Made by a program: the position numbers and the translations under genes. Positions 31,085 through 40,401 of a DNA stretch of 64,000 nt are shown in pieces (the first letter of the stretch is position 1; each line of letters opens with the position of its first letter). The notes below the pieces were generated by a model. The model did no database searches, was not told the origin of the DNA, and saw only the letters and a program-made list of their open reading frames with translations. Origin of the DNA: Thermithiobacillus tepidarius DSM 3134 (lineage in GTDB: Bacteria > Pseudomonadota > Gammaproteobacteria > Acidithiobacillales > Thermithiobacillaceae); the NCBI RefSeq assembly GCF_000423825.1, contig NZ_AUIS01000003.1, forward strand, positions 124,001-188,000, in the 5' to 3' direction.

Positions 31085-32044
31085 ATGAAGTTCGGAACCC
31101 TCCCCCTGCAGTTCGCCCTGCTCATGGGCCTGTGTCATCTGCCCCTGAGCGCCGGCGCCGCCGGCTATCCCTTCAGCATCGAAACCCAAAAAGCCGAAGA
31201 CCGCGCCGCCATCGTCGCCACCAACACCGGCCTGGCTCCGGTGCAGCTGAAGCTGACCTTTACCGGCAGTCAAAACGCCTCGGTCGCCCCCGGGGGCATC
31301 CTGGACTTCCTGGTGCCGCCGCAAAGCAGCGTCCGGGTCGCCGACATCGCCCGCGCCGAGCCCAGCCGTCCCTGGTCCTACGATTACAAGTACGACTGGT
31401 GCATCGGCGATCCGGCGGCCAGTCCCGCCGCCGATGCCGTCTACCGGCTGCCCTTCGCCGACGGCGAGCAGTACAAGCTGACCCAGGCCCCGGGCGGCCC
31501 GGTCATCACCCACGACACGCCCGACTCCCGCTACGCGGTGGATATCGCCATGCCCAAAGGCGCCCCCGTGCTCGCGGCGCGCGGCGGCATCGTGATGGAT
31601 GCGGTCAGCCGCTACGGCGACGGCCGCAAGGCGGAGGAATTCCGGGACAAGGCGAACTACGTGCGCATCCTGCACGACGACGGCACCTGGGCCGAATACT
31701 TCCACCTGCTGCGCGACAGCATCCCGGTCGTTCCCGGCCAGCGGGTCGAAGCCGGCGCGCTCATCGGCTTGGCCGGCACCAGCGGCTACTCGGATGGGCC
31801 GCACCTGCACTTCTCGGTGCAAAGAAACGCGGGCAACCAGGTGGTGTCGCTGCCGTTCCAGTTCTATACCGCGGACCGGGGCACCTTCGTGCCGGCGGCG
31901 GGCGAAGTGCTCTACGCCGATTACCGGAATCCCGCCCGCCAACTGGCTGCCCAGGAAGCCGGCGCCGCGCTGCCCGATAGTGGACAGCCGTCCACCGGCA
32001 GCGGCGCCAAAGCCGCGGACGGCGCTCGCCCCCGCGCCGAATGA
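31085..32044 (+). CDS. Secreted M23-family peptidase (LytM domain)
   Basis: A 319-residue protein with a signal peptide (ALLMGLCHLPLSAGAAG). An immunoglobulin-like N-terminal region (residues about 28-120) is followed by the LytM domain: SRYAVDIAMPKGAPVLAARGG, then AEYFHLL and DGPHLHFSVQ. The HxH zinc pair (HLHF) and the aspartate are clear. The usual HxxxD histidine is not at the standard place; H in ITHDTPDSRYAVD may serve, as in the AVDxAMPxGTPV subgroup. Likely a cell-wall hydrolase or regulator. The C-terminal 40 residues are low complexity. It is convergent with the WYL gene, 7 bases apart. Confidence 0.85.
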   Translation: MKFGTLPLQFALLMGLCHLPLSAGAAGYPFSIETQKAEDRAAIVATNTGLAPVQLKLTFTGSQNASVAPGGILDFLVPPQSSVRVADIARAEPSRPWSYDYKYDWCIGDPAASPAADAVYRLPFADGEQYKLTQAPGGPVITHDTPDSRYAVDIAMPKGAPVLAARGGIVMDAVSRYGDGRKAEEFRDKANYVRILHDDGTWAEYFHLLRDSIPVVPGQRVEAGALIGLAGTSGYSDGPHLHFSVQRNAGNQVVSLPFQFYTADRGTFVPAAGEVLYADYRNPARQLAAQEAGAALPDSGQPSTGSGAKAADGARPRAE

Positions 32045-32051
32045 ATCCGGG

Positions 32052-32384
32052 TCAGCGCCGGTCGACGGCGCACAGGACCTGACCACCGAACTCCGGTCCG
32101 TAGGAACTGAACCCCTCGACCGTCTCAAAGCACTGCCCGGTCACGTGCAGATTGCGGATCAGCCCAAGCTCGAACTTGCGCGGCTCGGGCTCCCGTTGCG
32201 GCTTGGCGTCGTCGGCCGTCTGCATGCCGCTGACGACGATGCGGCCGGTACCGGAGCGGTAGACCACGTAGGGCTCGAAGGCACGGTAAGTGAACTCCCG
32301 GGCATAGCGAAAGCGCAGCACCCGCCGTTGCCGGATAGCGGTGCATATCTCCTGTTCCAGCAGCAATTTCCGATACGCCGTCAT
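32052..32384 (-). CDS. Small WYL-like domain protein
   Basis: A 110-residue protein. ICTAIRQRRVLRFRYAREFTYRAFEPYVVYRSGTGRIVVSGMQ follows the WYL pattern, in which an N-terminal helix is followed by a beta-barrel-like fold that binds ligands or nucleic acid. Here it is alone, without the helix-turn-helix of WYL transcription factors. The ATG at 32384 is preceded by AGAGG at 8 bases. The C terminus ends GGQVLCAVDRR. It is divergent from the sensor kinase across about 270 bases and convergent with the M23 peptidase. The role is unknown; a small signal-binding protein is a guess. Confidence 0.75.
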   Translation of the reverse strand: MTAYRKLLLEQEICTAIRQRRVLRFRYAREFTYRAFEPYVVYRSGTGRIVVSGMQTADDAKPQREPEPRKFELGLIRNLHVTGQCFETVEGFSSYGPEFGGQVLCAVDRR

Positions 32385-32652
32385 GGCTGCGCCTCTGGCC
32401 ATCACCGTACACGTGAAAGGACTCAGCGCATCATAAAACCACCCCCTCGCCTGGTCATGCTCCTTTGGTCGAGGGCCGTCCGCGCGGGGCTTTCGCGAAT
32501 CCATGAAGGCCGGGCATCGGCATGCTATACTGCTTGTCCATGCCACATCCCCGTACAACCGCATCCAACCTGGCCAGCAAGCACCCTTTCCATGCCCATT
32601 ACCCCGCTCCCGGCAGCCGCGGCCGGCCGATGTCCCCGATGATGGTGCCCGG

Positions 32653-35259
32653 ATGAACGGATCCCGCCAAGCCGGCAATGGCGGCCTGTCCGTGCGCCAC
32701 TTCCTGCGGGTGCCTGCGGCTTGGCTGGTGCTCGCCGTTTCCCTGGCCATCACGGCATGGGCCTGGTATCTGACCCGGCAGGACGTGCTGGAAACCGCGC
32801 TCATCCGCTTCGACAGCCGCGTGGAGCAGATCCGCTCGGCCATCCAGACCCGCATGCAGCACTACGGCCAGGCCCTGCGTGGCGGCGTCGCCCTCTTTGC
32901 CGCCTCCGACAAGGTGACCCGTGCGGAATGGCATGCCTACGTCGACAACCTGGAGACCCTGGAAAACTATCCCGGCATCGAAGGCATCGGCTTCGCCGTG
33001 CGCGTGCCGGAAGCGGCCTTGGCGCGGCACGTCGACGCCGTCCGGGCGGAAGGCTTTCCCGACTATGCCGTCAAGCCGGCCGGCGAGCGGCCGGTGTATT
33101 ATCCCATTTCGTTCCTGGAGCCCTTCGCCGGGCGCAACCTGCAGGCCTTCGGCTACGACATGTTCGCCGAACCGGTGCGCCGTGCCGCCATGGCCCGGGC
33201 CCGGGACACGGGCAAGCCGGCCTTGTCGGGCAAGGTCACCCTGGTGCAGGAGACCGGCCAGCGCCAGCAGCAGGCCGGCTTCCTGATGTACTTCCCCGTC
33301 TACCGCCACGGGCAGGAGCCCGACACCGTCGAAGCACGTCGCGAAGCCATCACCGGCTTCGTCTACAGCCCCTTTCGCATGAACGACCTGATGCGCGGGG
33401 TGCTAGGCGAGGGTGCCCGCGACGTGGACCTGGAGATCTTCGACGGTCGCAACACGGCCCCAGGGGCCATGATGTACGACGATCGGCCCGACCCCACCCC
33501 CGCTGCGCATCGCCCCCCGCCTGTCTTCACCCGCACCATACCGCTGGAGATTGCCGGGCATGCTTGGACGCTGCAGATGAAAAGCCGCTCCGCCTTCGAA
33601 GCGACGATCGACACCCGCAAACCGCTCATCGTCCTTTTCGGCGGCTTGGTTACGAGCGGCCTGCTCTTCGTCCTGACTGGCGCGCTGACCCTCACCCGGA
33701 GCCGGGCTGCCGCCCTGCAGGCCAGCGAGGCGCGCTTTCGTGCCGCCTTCGACCAGGCGGCGGCGGGCATTGCCGAAATCGCCCTGGACGGCCGCTTTCT
33801 GCAGGTAAACCAGAAGCTTTGCGACATCCTCGGCTATGCCTGCGGACAGCTCCTGGAGAGGCGCTTCCAGGATATCACCCACCCCGACGATCTGGCGGCC
33901 GACTTGGCCGACATGCACAGGCTGCTGATCGGCGAAAGCAGCTCCTATGTCAAGGAAAAGCGCTACCTGCGCGAGGACGGCACGGTCATCTGGATTCACA
34001 AATCCCGCTCGCTGGTGCGCGACAGCGCCGGCCGGCCCGCCTATGTCATCGCCGTGGTCGAAGACATCACCGAGCGCAAGCGGGCGGAGGCGGCGCTGCG
34101 CGAAAGCGAGGCCCGCTACCGCTCGGTGGTCACCGCCTTGACCGAGGGCATCGTCCTGCACGACCGCAGCGGCCGCATCGTGGACTGCAACGCCAGCGCG
34201 GCGCGCCTCCTCGGCTTGAGCATGGCACAGCTCATGGGCCGCAGTTCCACCGACCCGCAGTGGCAAGTCATCCATGAGGACGGCTCCCCCTTCCCGGGCG
34301 ACAGCCACCCAGCCATGATTGCGTTGCGTAGCGGACAACCCCAAGAGGCCACGGTCATGGGCGTGCGCAGGCCGGATGGCGCCCTCGTCTGGCTCTCCGT
34401 CAACGCGCAGCCCCTGTTCCGCGGGTCGGAGCCCGCCCCGCACGGGACGGTGGTCTCCTTCACCGACATCACCGAACGCAAGCGGGCTGAGGAAGAAATC
34501 CGCCAACTCAACGCCGGGCTCGAACAGCGGGTGCGGGAACGCACCGCCGAACTGGAATCCTTCAACTACTCGGTATCGCACGACCTGCGCGCGCCGCTGC
34601 GCGCCATCGACGGCTTCAGTTTGGTGCTGCTGGAAGACTACGACGGTATCCTCGATACCGCTGGCCGGGACTACCTGGCACGCATCCGCCGGGCCAGCCA
34701 GCGCATGGGCCAGCTCATCGACGACCTGCTGAACCTGTCGCGCATCACCCGCAGCGAAATGCACCGGGAGGCAGTCGACCTCAGCGAACTCGCGCAAGAA
34801 ATTGCCGAAACGCTGCAAGCCGACCACCCGGAGCGCCGGGCAAGCTTCGCCATCGCTCCGGGGGTGACGGCGCATGGCGATCCCAAGCTGCTGGAAATTC
34901 TGCTGGAGAATCTGCTGGGCAACGCCTGGAAATTCACCGGCAAGCACGAGCGGGCGCACATCGAATTCGGCGCGCGGGAGGAAGCCGGGGAGCGGGTCTA
35001 CTTCGTACGCGACGACGGCGCAGGCTTCGACATGGCCTATGCCGGCAAGCTCTTCGGTCCCTTCCAGCGCCTGCACGGCCCCGGCGAGTTCGAGGGCACC
35101 GGCATCGGCTTGGCCATCGTGCAACGCATCATCGATCGCCACGGCGGCCGCATCTGGGCCGAAGGCGCCGTCGGCCAGGGCGCCACCTTCTACTTCACCC
35201 TGCCCGCCACGCCGGAACCCGGGCACACGCGCCAAGGCATGGCGGAGCAGCCCGGCTGA
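32653..35259 (+). CDS. CHASE-PAS-PAS hybrid-less sensor histidine kinase (orphan)
   Basis: An 868-residue membrane kinase. Membrane segment 1 is near residues 20-42. A periplasmic CHASE domain follows ([38 protein letters not shown]). Membrane segment 2 is near 323-347. PAS/PAC 1 spans about 359-480 and PAS/PAC 2 about 485-610, each ending in [10 protein letters not shown] short coiled coil leads to HisKA with the phospho-acceptor in [16 protein letters not shown] (near residue 643), then HATPase ([31 protein letters not shown]). There is no receiver domain and no adjacent response regulator. The phytochrome-like kinase core often acts on single-domain receivers. The ATG at 32653 has only a weak ribosome-binding site. 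Confidence 0.9.
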   Translation: MNGSRQAGNGGLSVRHFLRVPAAWLVLAVSLAITAWAWYLTRQDVLETALIRFDSRVEQIRSAIQTRMQHYGQALRGGVALFAASDKVTRAEWHAYVDNLETLENYPGIEGIGFAVRVPEAALARHVDAVRAEGFPDYAVKPAGERPVYYPISFLEPFAGRNLQAFGYDMFAEPVRRAAMARARDTGKPALSGKVTLVQETGQRQQQAGFLMYFPVYRHGQEPDTVEARREAITGFVYSPFRMNDLMRGVLGEGARDVDLEIFDGRNTAPGAMMYDDRPDPTPAAHRPPPVFTRTIPLEIAGHAWTLQMKSRSAFEATIDTRKPLIVLFGGLVTSGLLFVLTGALTLTRSRAAALQASEARFRAAFDQAAAGIAEIALDGRFLQVNQKLCDILGYACGQLLERRFQDITHPDDLAADLADMHRLLIGESSSYVKEKRYLREDGTVIWIHKSRSLVRDSAGRPAYVIAVVEDITERKRAEAALRESEARYRSVVTALTEGIVLHDRSGRIVDCNASAARLLGLSMAQLMGRSSTDPQWQVIHEDGSPFPGDSHPAMIALRSGQPQEATVMGVRRPDGALVWLSVNAQPLFRGSEPAPHGTVVSFTDITERKRAEEEIRQLNAGLEQRVRERTAELESFNYSVSHDLRAPLRAIDGFSLVLLEDYDGILDTAGRDYLARIRRASQRMGQLIDDLLNLSRITRSEMHREAVDLSELAQEIAETLQADHPERRASFAIAPGVTAHGDPKLLEILLENLLGNAWKFTGKHERAHIEFGAREEAGERVYFVRDDGAGFDMAYAGKLFGPFQRLHGPGEFEGTGIGLAIVQRIIDRHGGRIWAEGAVGQGATFYFTLPATPEPGHTRQGMAEQPG

Positions 35260-35310
35260 CGGCTATGCCCCGCATACCGCAGATGCACACGGCAAGCACG
35301 CTGCATACAC

Positions 35311-35350
35311 AAAAAGCAGACACCCCACCCGGCTTTGTAGCCGGGCGGGG
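35311..35350. terminator. Bidirectional terminator-like hairpin between kinase and cco cluster
   Basis: CCCCACCCGGC (35323-35333) pairs with GCCGGGCGGGG (35340-35350) with one mismatch and a 6-base loop. On the minus strand a T-run (35311-35315) follows 7 bases after the stem. It marks the likely 3' end of the leftward ccoGHIS transcript, just beyond a short peptide frame. Confidence 0.6.
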
Positions 35351-35375
35351 CGTCAAGGTATCGCGAAGCGGGCGC

Positions 35376-35462
35376 TTAGCCGGCGACCAGCACCGAAGCG
35401 AGGCTGAACCAGGAAAACGCGACCAGCGCGAACACGATCATCAAAGGCAACTGTCTGAACAT
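35376..35462 (-). CDS. Putative 28-residue single-span membrane peptide
   Basis: ATG to TAA encodes 28 residues: MFRQLPLMIVFALVAF then SWFSLASVLVAG. It has one hydrophobic span with a positively charged N terminus. GGGGAG lies 5 bases before the ATG, as good a ribosome-binding site as any in the window. It starts 48 bases after the ccoS stop on the same strand and ends just before the terminator at 35311-35350, so it would be the last gene of the cbb3 assembly operon. Small single-span subunits are known in cbb3 oxidases (for example CcoM in pseudomonads), but I see no sequence match to those. Unrecognised family. Confidence 0.5.
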   Translation of the reverse strand: MFRQLPLMIVFALVAFSWFSLASVLVAG

Positions 35463-35510
35463 GCAAGCTCCCCAATGCAAACGAAATTTAAAATCACAAA
35501 CCCCGTTAGT

Positions 35511-35747
35511 CTATGTGCCCGCCTTTCCGGAGTCAACTTCGTCGGCCTGCGCCTCGCCGGCCCCGGCTTCGCCCTGACTGCGCCTGCGGTTGGCCGGGAT
35601 CATGGGATCGTCATCATCGTATAAAATGCGGTAGGCGGGCCCCTCCAGGTCATCGAACTGACCGGACTTCATGGCCCACAAAAACACGAGACCCGCACCG
35701 ATGGCACCCACGACGGCAGCCCCGATGAAAAAATACAGGACGTTCAT
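35511..35747 (-). CDS. ccoS: cbb3-type cytochrome oxidase assembly protein CcoS
   Basis: A 78-residue protein starting MNVLYFFIGAAVVGAIGAGL, with one membrane span followed by the family signature FLWAMKSGQFDDLEGPAYRILYDDD. CcoS is needed for cofactor (haem/copper) insertion into cbb3 oxidase. The ATG at 35747 has AAAGGAGG upstream and overlaps the ccoI stop (ATGA). The C-terminal 25 residues are charged and not conserved. Confidence 0.95.
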   Translation of the reverse strand: MNVLYFFIGAAVVGAIGAGLVFLWAMKSGQFDDLEGPAYRILYDDDDPMIPANRRRSQGEAGAGEAQADEVDSGKAGT

Positions 35748-38293
35748 GCGGTCCTCCTTTCCTTGAGCAGAGTGCCTTGCCGGGCCGCGCCCAGCTCCCC
35801 CGCCTCGCTGCGCACCAGGCGCATGGCGTTGGCCACCACGATGAGCGAACTGGCCGACATGCCGATGGCGGCCATCCACGGCGTCAGCACGCCGGTCATG
35901 GCCAGCGGCAGAGAGATCACATTATAGCCCACCGCCCAGCCCAGGTTCTGCCGGATGATCCGAAGCGTGTCGCGGGCCAGCTGCAAGGTGGCCGGAATCT
36001 GCTGCAACTGGTTGGAGAGCAGGATCATGTCGGCGCCCGCGTGCGCCACCGCCGTGCCGGCGCCCATGGCCATGCTCACCTGCGCCCCGGCCAGCACCGG
36101 ACCGTCGTTGACCCCATCGCCCACCATGCACACCACCGCGCCCGCCGCCTGCAGGGCGCGCAACTGCGCCAGCTTGTCCTCGGGCCGCAAGCCCGCCCGC
36201 CAATGGGCAACGCCGGTATCCGCTGCCGCCAAGGCCACCGCGCCCGCGTGATCGCCGCTCAGCAGCCAGACCTCGTAGCCCGCCGCCTGCAGATCCGCCA
36301 CCGTTTGCCGCGCCTCGTGGCGCAAACTGTCGCCCAAGGCGAAAAGGCCGAGCCAGGCGCCGTGCCGGCCGACCGCCACCAGACTCAGTCCTTCCGCCTG
36401 CCAGGCCGCCACCAGAGCGCGCCAGTCGGCCGGCAATTCGCCGGCGATCTCGCCCACGAAGTCCAGCTTGCCCAGGCGCTGCACCTCCCCGTCCCGGGTC
36501 GCCTCCATGCCGGATCCGGGCACATTGCGGCCGGCGCGCGCGGGCTCGACAGCAATGCCCCGCTCCTTGGCATGCGCCAGCAGGGCCAGGCTGAGCGGGT
36601 GCTCGGACAACTGCGCCAGCGCGGCAGCGACGGTCCACAATGCTGCCTCATCCCCGTCGGGCGCCGGCAGGACGTGGCGCACCCGATGCCGCCCTTCGCT
36701 CAAGGTGCCGGTCTTGTCGAAGACCACGTGCGTGACCCGCGCCATGCTCTCCAGGGCATGCCCGCGCGTGCTCACCACCCCCTCGCGCGCCAAGCGGCCG
36801 GTGGCCGCCGTCACCGCCACCGGCGTCGCCAGGCCCAGGGCGCAGGGACAGGTCACCACCAGGACCGCCACCACGATCCAGTAGGCTCGCACCGGATCGA
36901 TCTGGTACCACCACAAGCCCGCGCCCAGGGCGAGCAGGAGCACGATGGACACGAACCAGCGCGAGGCCCGATCCGCCAGATAGGCGATGGGCGGCCGCTC
37001 GGCCTGGGCGCGCTCCAGCAGGCGGGCGATGCCGTTGATGACCAGATCCTCGCCCACGCGCAGCACGCGGATGCGCAGCGGCCCGTCCTCATTCACCGTG
37101 CCGCCGATCACCTGCGCGCCGGGCCGCTTCGGCACCGGCCGGCTTTCACCGGTCAGCAGGGACTCGTTGACGTCGCTGCAGCCCTCGACCACCTCGGCGT
37201 CCAGCGGGATGGTCTCGCCAGGCTGCACCAGCAGCATGTCCCCGGGCACGATCTCGGCCACTGGCACCCAGTCCGCCGTCCCTTCGCGCTCCCGCCGCGC
37301 CAAGGCGGGAATAACCCGGCTCAGCACGTCCAACGCGTGAGCAGCCTTGCGCCGGGCGCTCATCTCCAGGAAGCGGGCACCCAGCAGCAGGAAGATGAAC
37401 ATGGTCACCGTGTCGTAATAGACCGGCCCCTGGCCGCTCAGCGTGGCCCACACGCTGGCGGCGAAGGCGGCGATGATGCCGAGGCTGACCGGCACATCCA
37501 TGCCCGGCTGCAGGCGCCGCAGATCGCGCCAGGCGCCGACCAGGAAGGGCCAGCCCGAGTACAGCGCCACCGGCAGGGTGAAAAGCAGGCTGACATAGCG
37601 GAAGAACTCCGCCATGTCGGGGCTGATGCCGTAGTAATCCCCGGCATAGAGGGCCACCGCCAGCATCATCACCTGGGCCATGCCCAGGCCGGCCACGAAG
37701 AGGCGGCGCAGCATGCCCCGGCGCTCGCGCTCCATGACCTGCTCGCGCTTGCCGGGATCGAAGGGGTGAGCACGATAGCCGATGGCGGCCACCGCGGCGA
37801 TGATTTCGGAGAGCTTGATCTGGCTGTCGTCCCAGCGCACCGTGGCGCGCTGGGTGGAATAGTTGATGGTGACGTCCAGGACGCCCGGCACGGTGCGCAG
37901 GTGGCGCTCGTTGAGCCAGACACAGGCGGCGCAGGTGATGCCCTCCAGGATCAGGGCCGCCTCCTTGACGTGCTCCCCCGTGCTGCGGACGAAGCTTTTC
38001 TGCACCGCGGGCTCGTCGTAGAGGCTGAGATTGCGCAGGAACTCGGGCACGCTGTCGGCGCGGTCCGCCGGCTTGGTGCGGTAGCGGTAATAGTCCCCCA
38101 GTCCGGCCTGCTCGATGGCCTCGGCCACGGCCTGACAACCGGCACAGCAGAACTCACGCTCCTGCCCGTCCACGCGGGCACGGTACGGGCTGCCGGCCGG
38201 ATTGGGAGAACCGCAGTGGAAGCAGGCCTCCCCGGCAGCGACCGGAGCTGCCGTCGCCGTCCGCTCGGCCGCTGACGCACTCAGTGTTTTCAC
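35744..38293 (-). CDS. ccoI: Copper-exporting P1B-type ATPase for cbb3 assembly (CcoI/FixI)
   Basis: An 849-residue P-type ATPase. The N-terminal cysteine-rich region CFHCGSPN and CCAGCQAVAEAI is characteristic of CcoI. It is followed by a heavy-metal domain with GITCAACVWLNE. The core has TGES, the transmembrane CPC (TCPCALGLATPVAV), the phosphorylation site DKTGTLSEG and the hinge GDGVNDGPVLAGA. CcoI exports Cu(I) to the periplasm for the haem-copper centre of cbb3 oxidase. It lies between ccoH and ccoS, as in ccoGHIS operons. Confidence 0.96.
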   Translation of the reverse strand: MKTLSASAAERTATAAPVAAGEACFHCGSPNPAGSPYRARVDGQEREFCCAGCQAVAEAIEQAGLGDYYRYRTKPADRADSVPEFLRNLSLYDEPAVQKSFVRSTGEHVKEAALILEGITCAACVWLNERHLRTVPGVLDVTINYSTQRATVRWDDSQIKLSEIIAAVAAIGYRAHPFDPGKREQVMERERRGMLRRLFVAGLGMAQVMMLAVALYAGDYYGISPDMAEFFRYVSLLFTLPVALYSGWPFLVGAWRDLRRLQPGMDVPVSLGIIAAFAASVWATLSGQGPVYYDTVTMFIFLLLGARFLEMSARRKAAHALDVLSRVIPALARREREGTADWVPVAEIVPGDMLLVQPGETIPLDAEVVEGCSDVNESLLTGESRPVPKRPGAQVIGGTVNEDGPLRIRVLRVGEDLVINGIARLLERAQAERPPIAYLADRASRWFVSIVLLLALGAGLWWYQIDPVRAYWIVVAVLVVTCPCALGLATPVAVTAATGRLAREGVVSTRGHALESMARVTHVVFDKTGTLSEGRHRVRHVLPAPDGDEAALWTVAAALAQLSEHPLSLALLAHAKERGIAVEPARAGRNVPGSGMEATRDGEVQRLGKLDFVGEIAGELPADWRALVAAWQAEGLSLVAVGRHGAWLGLFALGDSLRHEARQTVADLQAAGYEVWLLSGDHAGAVALAAADTGVAHWRAGLRPEDKLAQLRALQAAGAVVCMVGDGVNDGPVLAGAQVSMAMGAGTAVAHAGADMILLSNQLQQIPATLQLARDTLRIIRQNLGWAVGYNVISLPLAMTGVLTPWMAAIGMSASSLIVVANAMRLVRSEAGELGAARQGTLLKERRTA

Positions 38294-38308
38294 TCAAGCG
38301 CTCCTAAG

Positions 38309-38806
38309 CTAACCAGCGGGAACCACCCACACTTCCGCCTGCTGTTCATGGGTGTCCTGGCCACGCTGCATCTGCAGCAGCAGGTCCCAGTTGCCTGGCC
38401 GCGGCAAGTTTATCGTGCCTTGGTAGTCGCCGGGGGCTACTTCATGCAGGACGAGCCGCTGATCCGCTTTGGGCTCGCCCGGACGCAGCAGCTTCACCTC
38501 CACCTTGGCGCCGCTCAGGGGCTTGCCCTGCTTGTCCACCGCCAGGCAGCGCAGCGTGGCGGGCTCGCCCACCTGCGGCTCCTGCACCCAACCGAGATTC
38601 AGCTTCCAGCCGCGGAGGCGCTGCTGCTCCATGCGCGACAAGTATTCGTTGTAATACATGCCTTTGTCGTAGTAATCATTCTCCACGACACCCGGGAAGT
38701 CCTTGTTGGCGATATAGAGCAGGCCGGCATTGACCACCATGACGAACAGCAGGCCGCCAACGATGACCCAGGGGCGCCACTCCCGAAAGGCGGTACTTTT
38801 CAGCAT
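38309..38806 (-). CDS. ccoH: FixH/CcoH family cbb3 assembly protein
   Basis: A 165-residue protein with one N-terminal membrane span (WVIVGGLLFVMVVNAGLLYI) and a periplasmic beta domain. Family marks are FPGVVENDYYDKGMYYNEYL and the C-terminal LPRPGNWDLLLQMQRGQDTHE. CcoH binds CcoN during cbb3 assembly. The ATG immediately follows the ccoG stop (TAAATG), so the two are translationally linked. Confidence 0.94.
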   Translation of the reverse strand: MLKSTAFREWRPWVIVGGLLFVMVVNAGLLYIANKDFPGVVENDYYDKGMYYNEYLSRMEQQRLRGWKLNLGWVQEPQVGEPATLRCLAVDKQGKPLSGAKVEVKLLRPGEPKADQRLVLHEVAPGDYQGTINLPRPGNWDLLLQMQRGQDTHEQQAEVWVVPAG

Positions 38807-40228
38807 TTATTTATCCCTCACCAAGCTTTCCGGCGCATAGAAGTCGATGGTGTAGATCTTCTCCTCGCGGCCACTCAGGTCTGTGATCTTGAACTCGAAG
38901 TGCTGCTTTTCCTCGTGCAGCGCCTGCGGCGGAACGCGCACGAAGACGTTGACTTTCGCCGTCTTGCCGGGCGCCACGGCCAACTGCTCCTGATTCACCT
39001 GCAGCTCAGCCTGCGGCAAACCCGTCATCTGGATCCGGTACGCAGCCGGTTGCGCCTGCTTGTTGGTCACCTTCACGATGTACTTGTTCTGGATGCGGCC
39101 ATCGGAAAGCTGCACATAGAGCGGTTGGCGCTCCTGCTGCACGTCCACCACCATGTGGCTGCGCGTCGCCATGCTGTAGCCGAAGACCAGCACCGCCAGA
39201 CTCAGCACGGCGACATAGGCGATGTTCTTCGGGGTCCAGTGCTTGGTCGGCTTGTGCTCCAACTCGTTTTCCGAGCTGTAGCGGATCAGGCCGCGCGGCT
39301 GGTTGATGCTGTCCATGATGGTATCGCAGGCATCGATGCATAGGGCGCAACTGATGCATTGGTACTGCAAGCCGTTGCGAATATCAATACCCGTCGGACA
39401 GACCTGCACGCACAACCCGCAATCGATGCAGTCGCCGTAGCCCGCCGCCTGGCGCTGCTCGTGAGTGACGCCCTTCTGCGGCTTGTGCCGGCCATTGCTC
39501 CCTTCGCCGCGCACCTTGTCATAGGCCACGATCATGGTGTTTTCATCGAACATCACGCTCTGGAAACGGCCATAGGGGCAAAAAGTGGTGCACACCTGCT
39601 CTTTCATGAGGCCGGCCATGGTGTACGTGGTCGCGCTCAGGATCAGAATGGTCACATAGGCCGGTACCGCCGCCTCCAGCAAGAAGAACTCCTGTGCCAG
39701 CTGCAGGCTGTCGGTGAAGTAGCCGGTAAAGGCGAAGGCTGTGGCAAAGGCGACCAGCAGCCACAGCAAATGCTTGGTAACCTTCAGTCCGATCTTGTGG
39801 ACGCTGAGCCGCTCCTTGTCCAGCCGCATGCGGGCCGGCCGCTCGCCCTCGATCCAGCGCTCAATCATGAAGAAGAGATCGGTCCACAGGGTCTGAAAGC
39901 AGAAGTAGCCGCACCAGACGCGCCCGGCCATGCCGGTCACGAAGAACAGCAGCACCGCGGCGAAAAGCAGGAGGATGGCCAGCCAGAAGATTTCCTGCGG
40001 CCATACGGTCAGGCCGAAAATGTAGAAAGCCCGCCCCGGCAAATCGAAGAGCACCGCCTGGTCCGGAAAGCCGGGTCCACGATCCCAGCGCACGAAGGGC
40101 AACAGAAAGAAGACGGCATAGGCGAGCCCCAGGATGGCGGTCTTGATGTCCCGGAAACGGCCCTTGATGGAGCGCGGATAGATTTTCGGACGCTTTTCAA
40201 AATAAACAAGCGGCTGTTCGGTAGCCAT
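38807..40228 (-). CDS. ccoG: cbb3 oxidase accessory protein CcoG/RdxA (cupric reductase)
   Basis: A 473-residue membrane iron-sulfur protein. Several membrane spans in the N-terminal half include the NapH-like GRVWCGYFCFQTLWTDLF and FCPYGRFQSVMFDENT motifs. Two [4Fe-4S] sites follow: CIDCGLCVQVCPTGIDIRNG and CISCALCIDACD. A C-terminal immunoglobulin-like (FixG_C) domain ends the protein. CcoG reduces Cu(II) to Cu(I) ahead of CcoI. The ATG at 40228 has GGAGATG upstream; a start 7 codons earlier is less likely. It lies downstream of the terminator that ends ccoNOQP, so ccoGHIS is a separate unit. Confidence 0.95.
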   Translation of the reverse strand: MATEQPLVYFEKRPKIYPRSIKGRFRDIKTAILGLAYAVFFLLPFVRWDRGPGFPDQAVLFDLPGRAFYIFGLTVWPQEIFWLAILLLFAAVLLFFVTGMAGRVWCGYFCFQTLWTDLFFMIERWIEGERPARMRLDKERLSVHKIGLKVTKHLLWLLVAFATAFAFTGYFTDSLQLAQEFFLLEAAVPAYVTILILSATTYTMAGLMKEQVCTTFCPYGRFQSVMFDENTMIVAYDKVRGEGSNGRHKPQKGVTHEQRQAAGYGDCIDCGLCVQVCPTGIDIRNGLQYQCISCALCIDACDTIMDSINQPRGLIRYSSENELEHKPTKHWTPKNIAYVAVLSLAVLVFGYSMATRSHMVVDVQQERQPLYVQLSDGRIQNKYIVKVTNKQAQPAAYRIQMTGLPQAELQVNQEQLAVAPGKTAKVNVFVRVPPQALHEEKQHFEFKITDLSGREEKIYTIDFYAPESLVRDK

Positions 40229-40331
40229 ATTGCATCTCCAGCAAAGCAAGTCTTGTTATTAGACATTCATCAAAAGCTAATGTTCTTCCAAGCAGAGACT
40301 GATTTTAAAATTTCGAGGGGGGAGCAATGAC

Positions 40332-40364
40332 AAAAAAGGCCCAGGTCAGGAAGCAACCCGGGCC
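40332..40364 (-). terminator. Terminator after ccoP
   Basis: On the minus strand GGCCCGGGT/ACCTGGGCC (40356-40364 with 40338-40346; one G-T pair) is followed by six T residues (40332-40337). It begins 38 bases beyond the ccoP stop and separates ccoNOQP from ccoGHIS. Confidence 0.92.
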
Positions 40365-40401
40365 AGTTCCAACTTACAGGAGATAGGGTTCCAGCTGCCG
40401 C

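Noticed and set aside
35777-38275. 832-codon open frame opposite ccoI
   Set aside because: Shadow of the P-type ATPase; ccoI carries all catalytic motifs.
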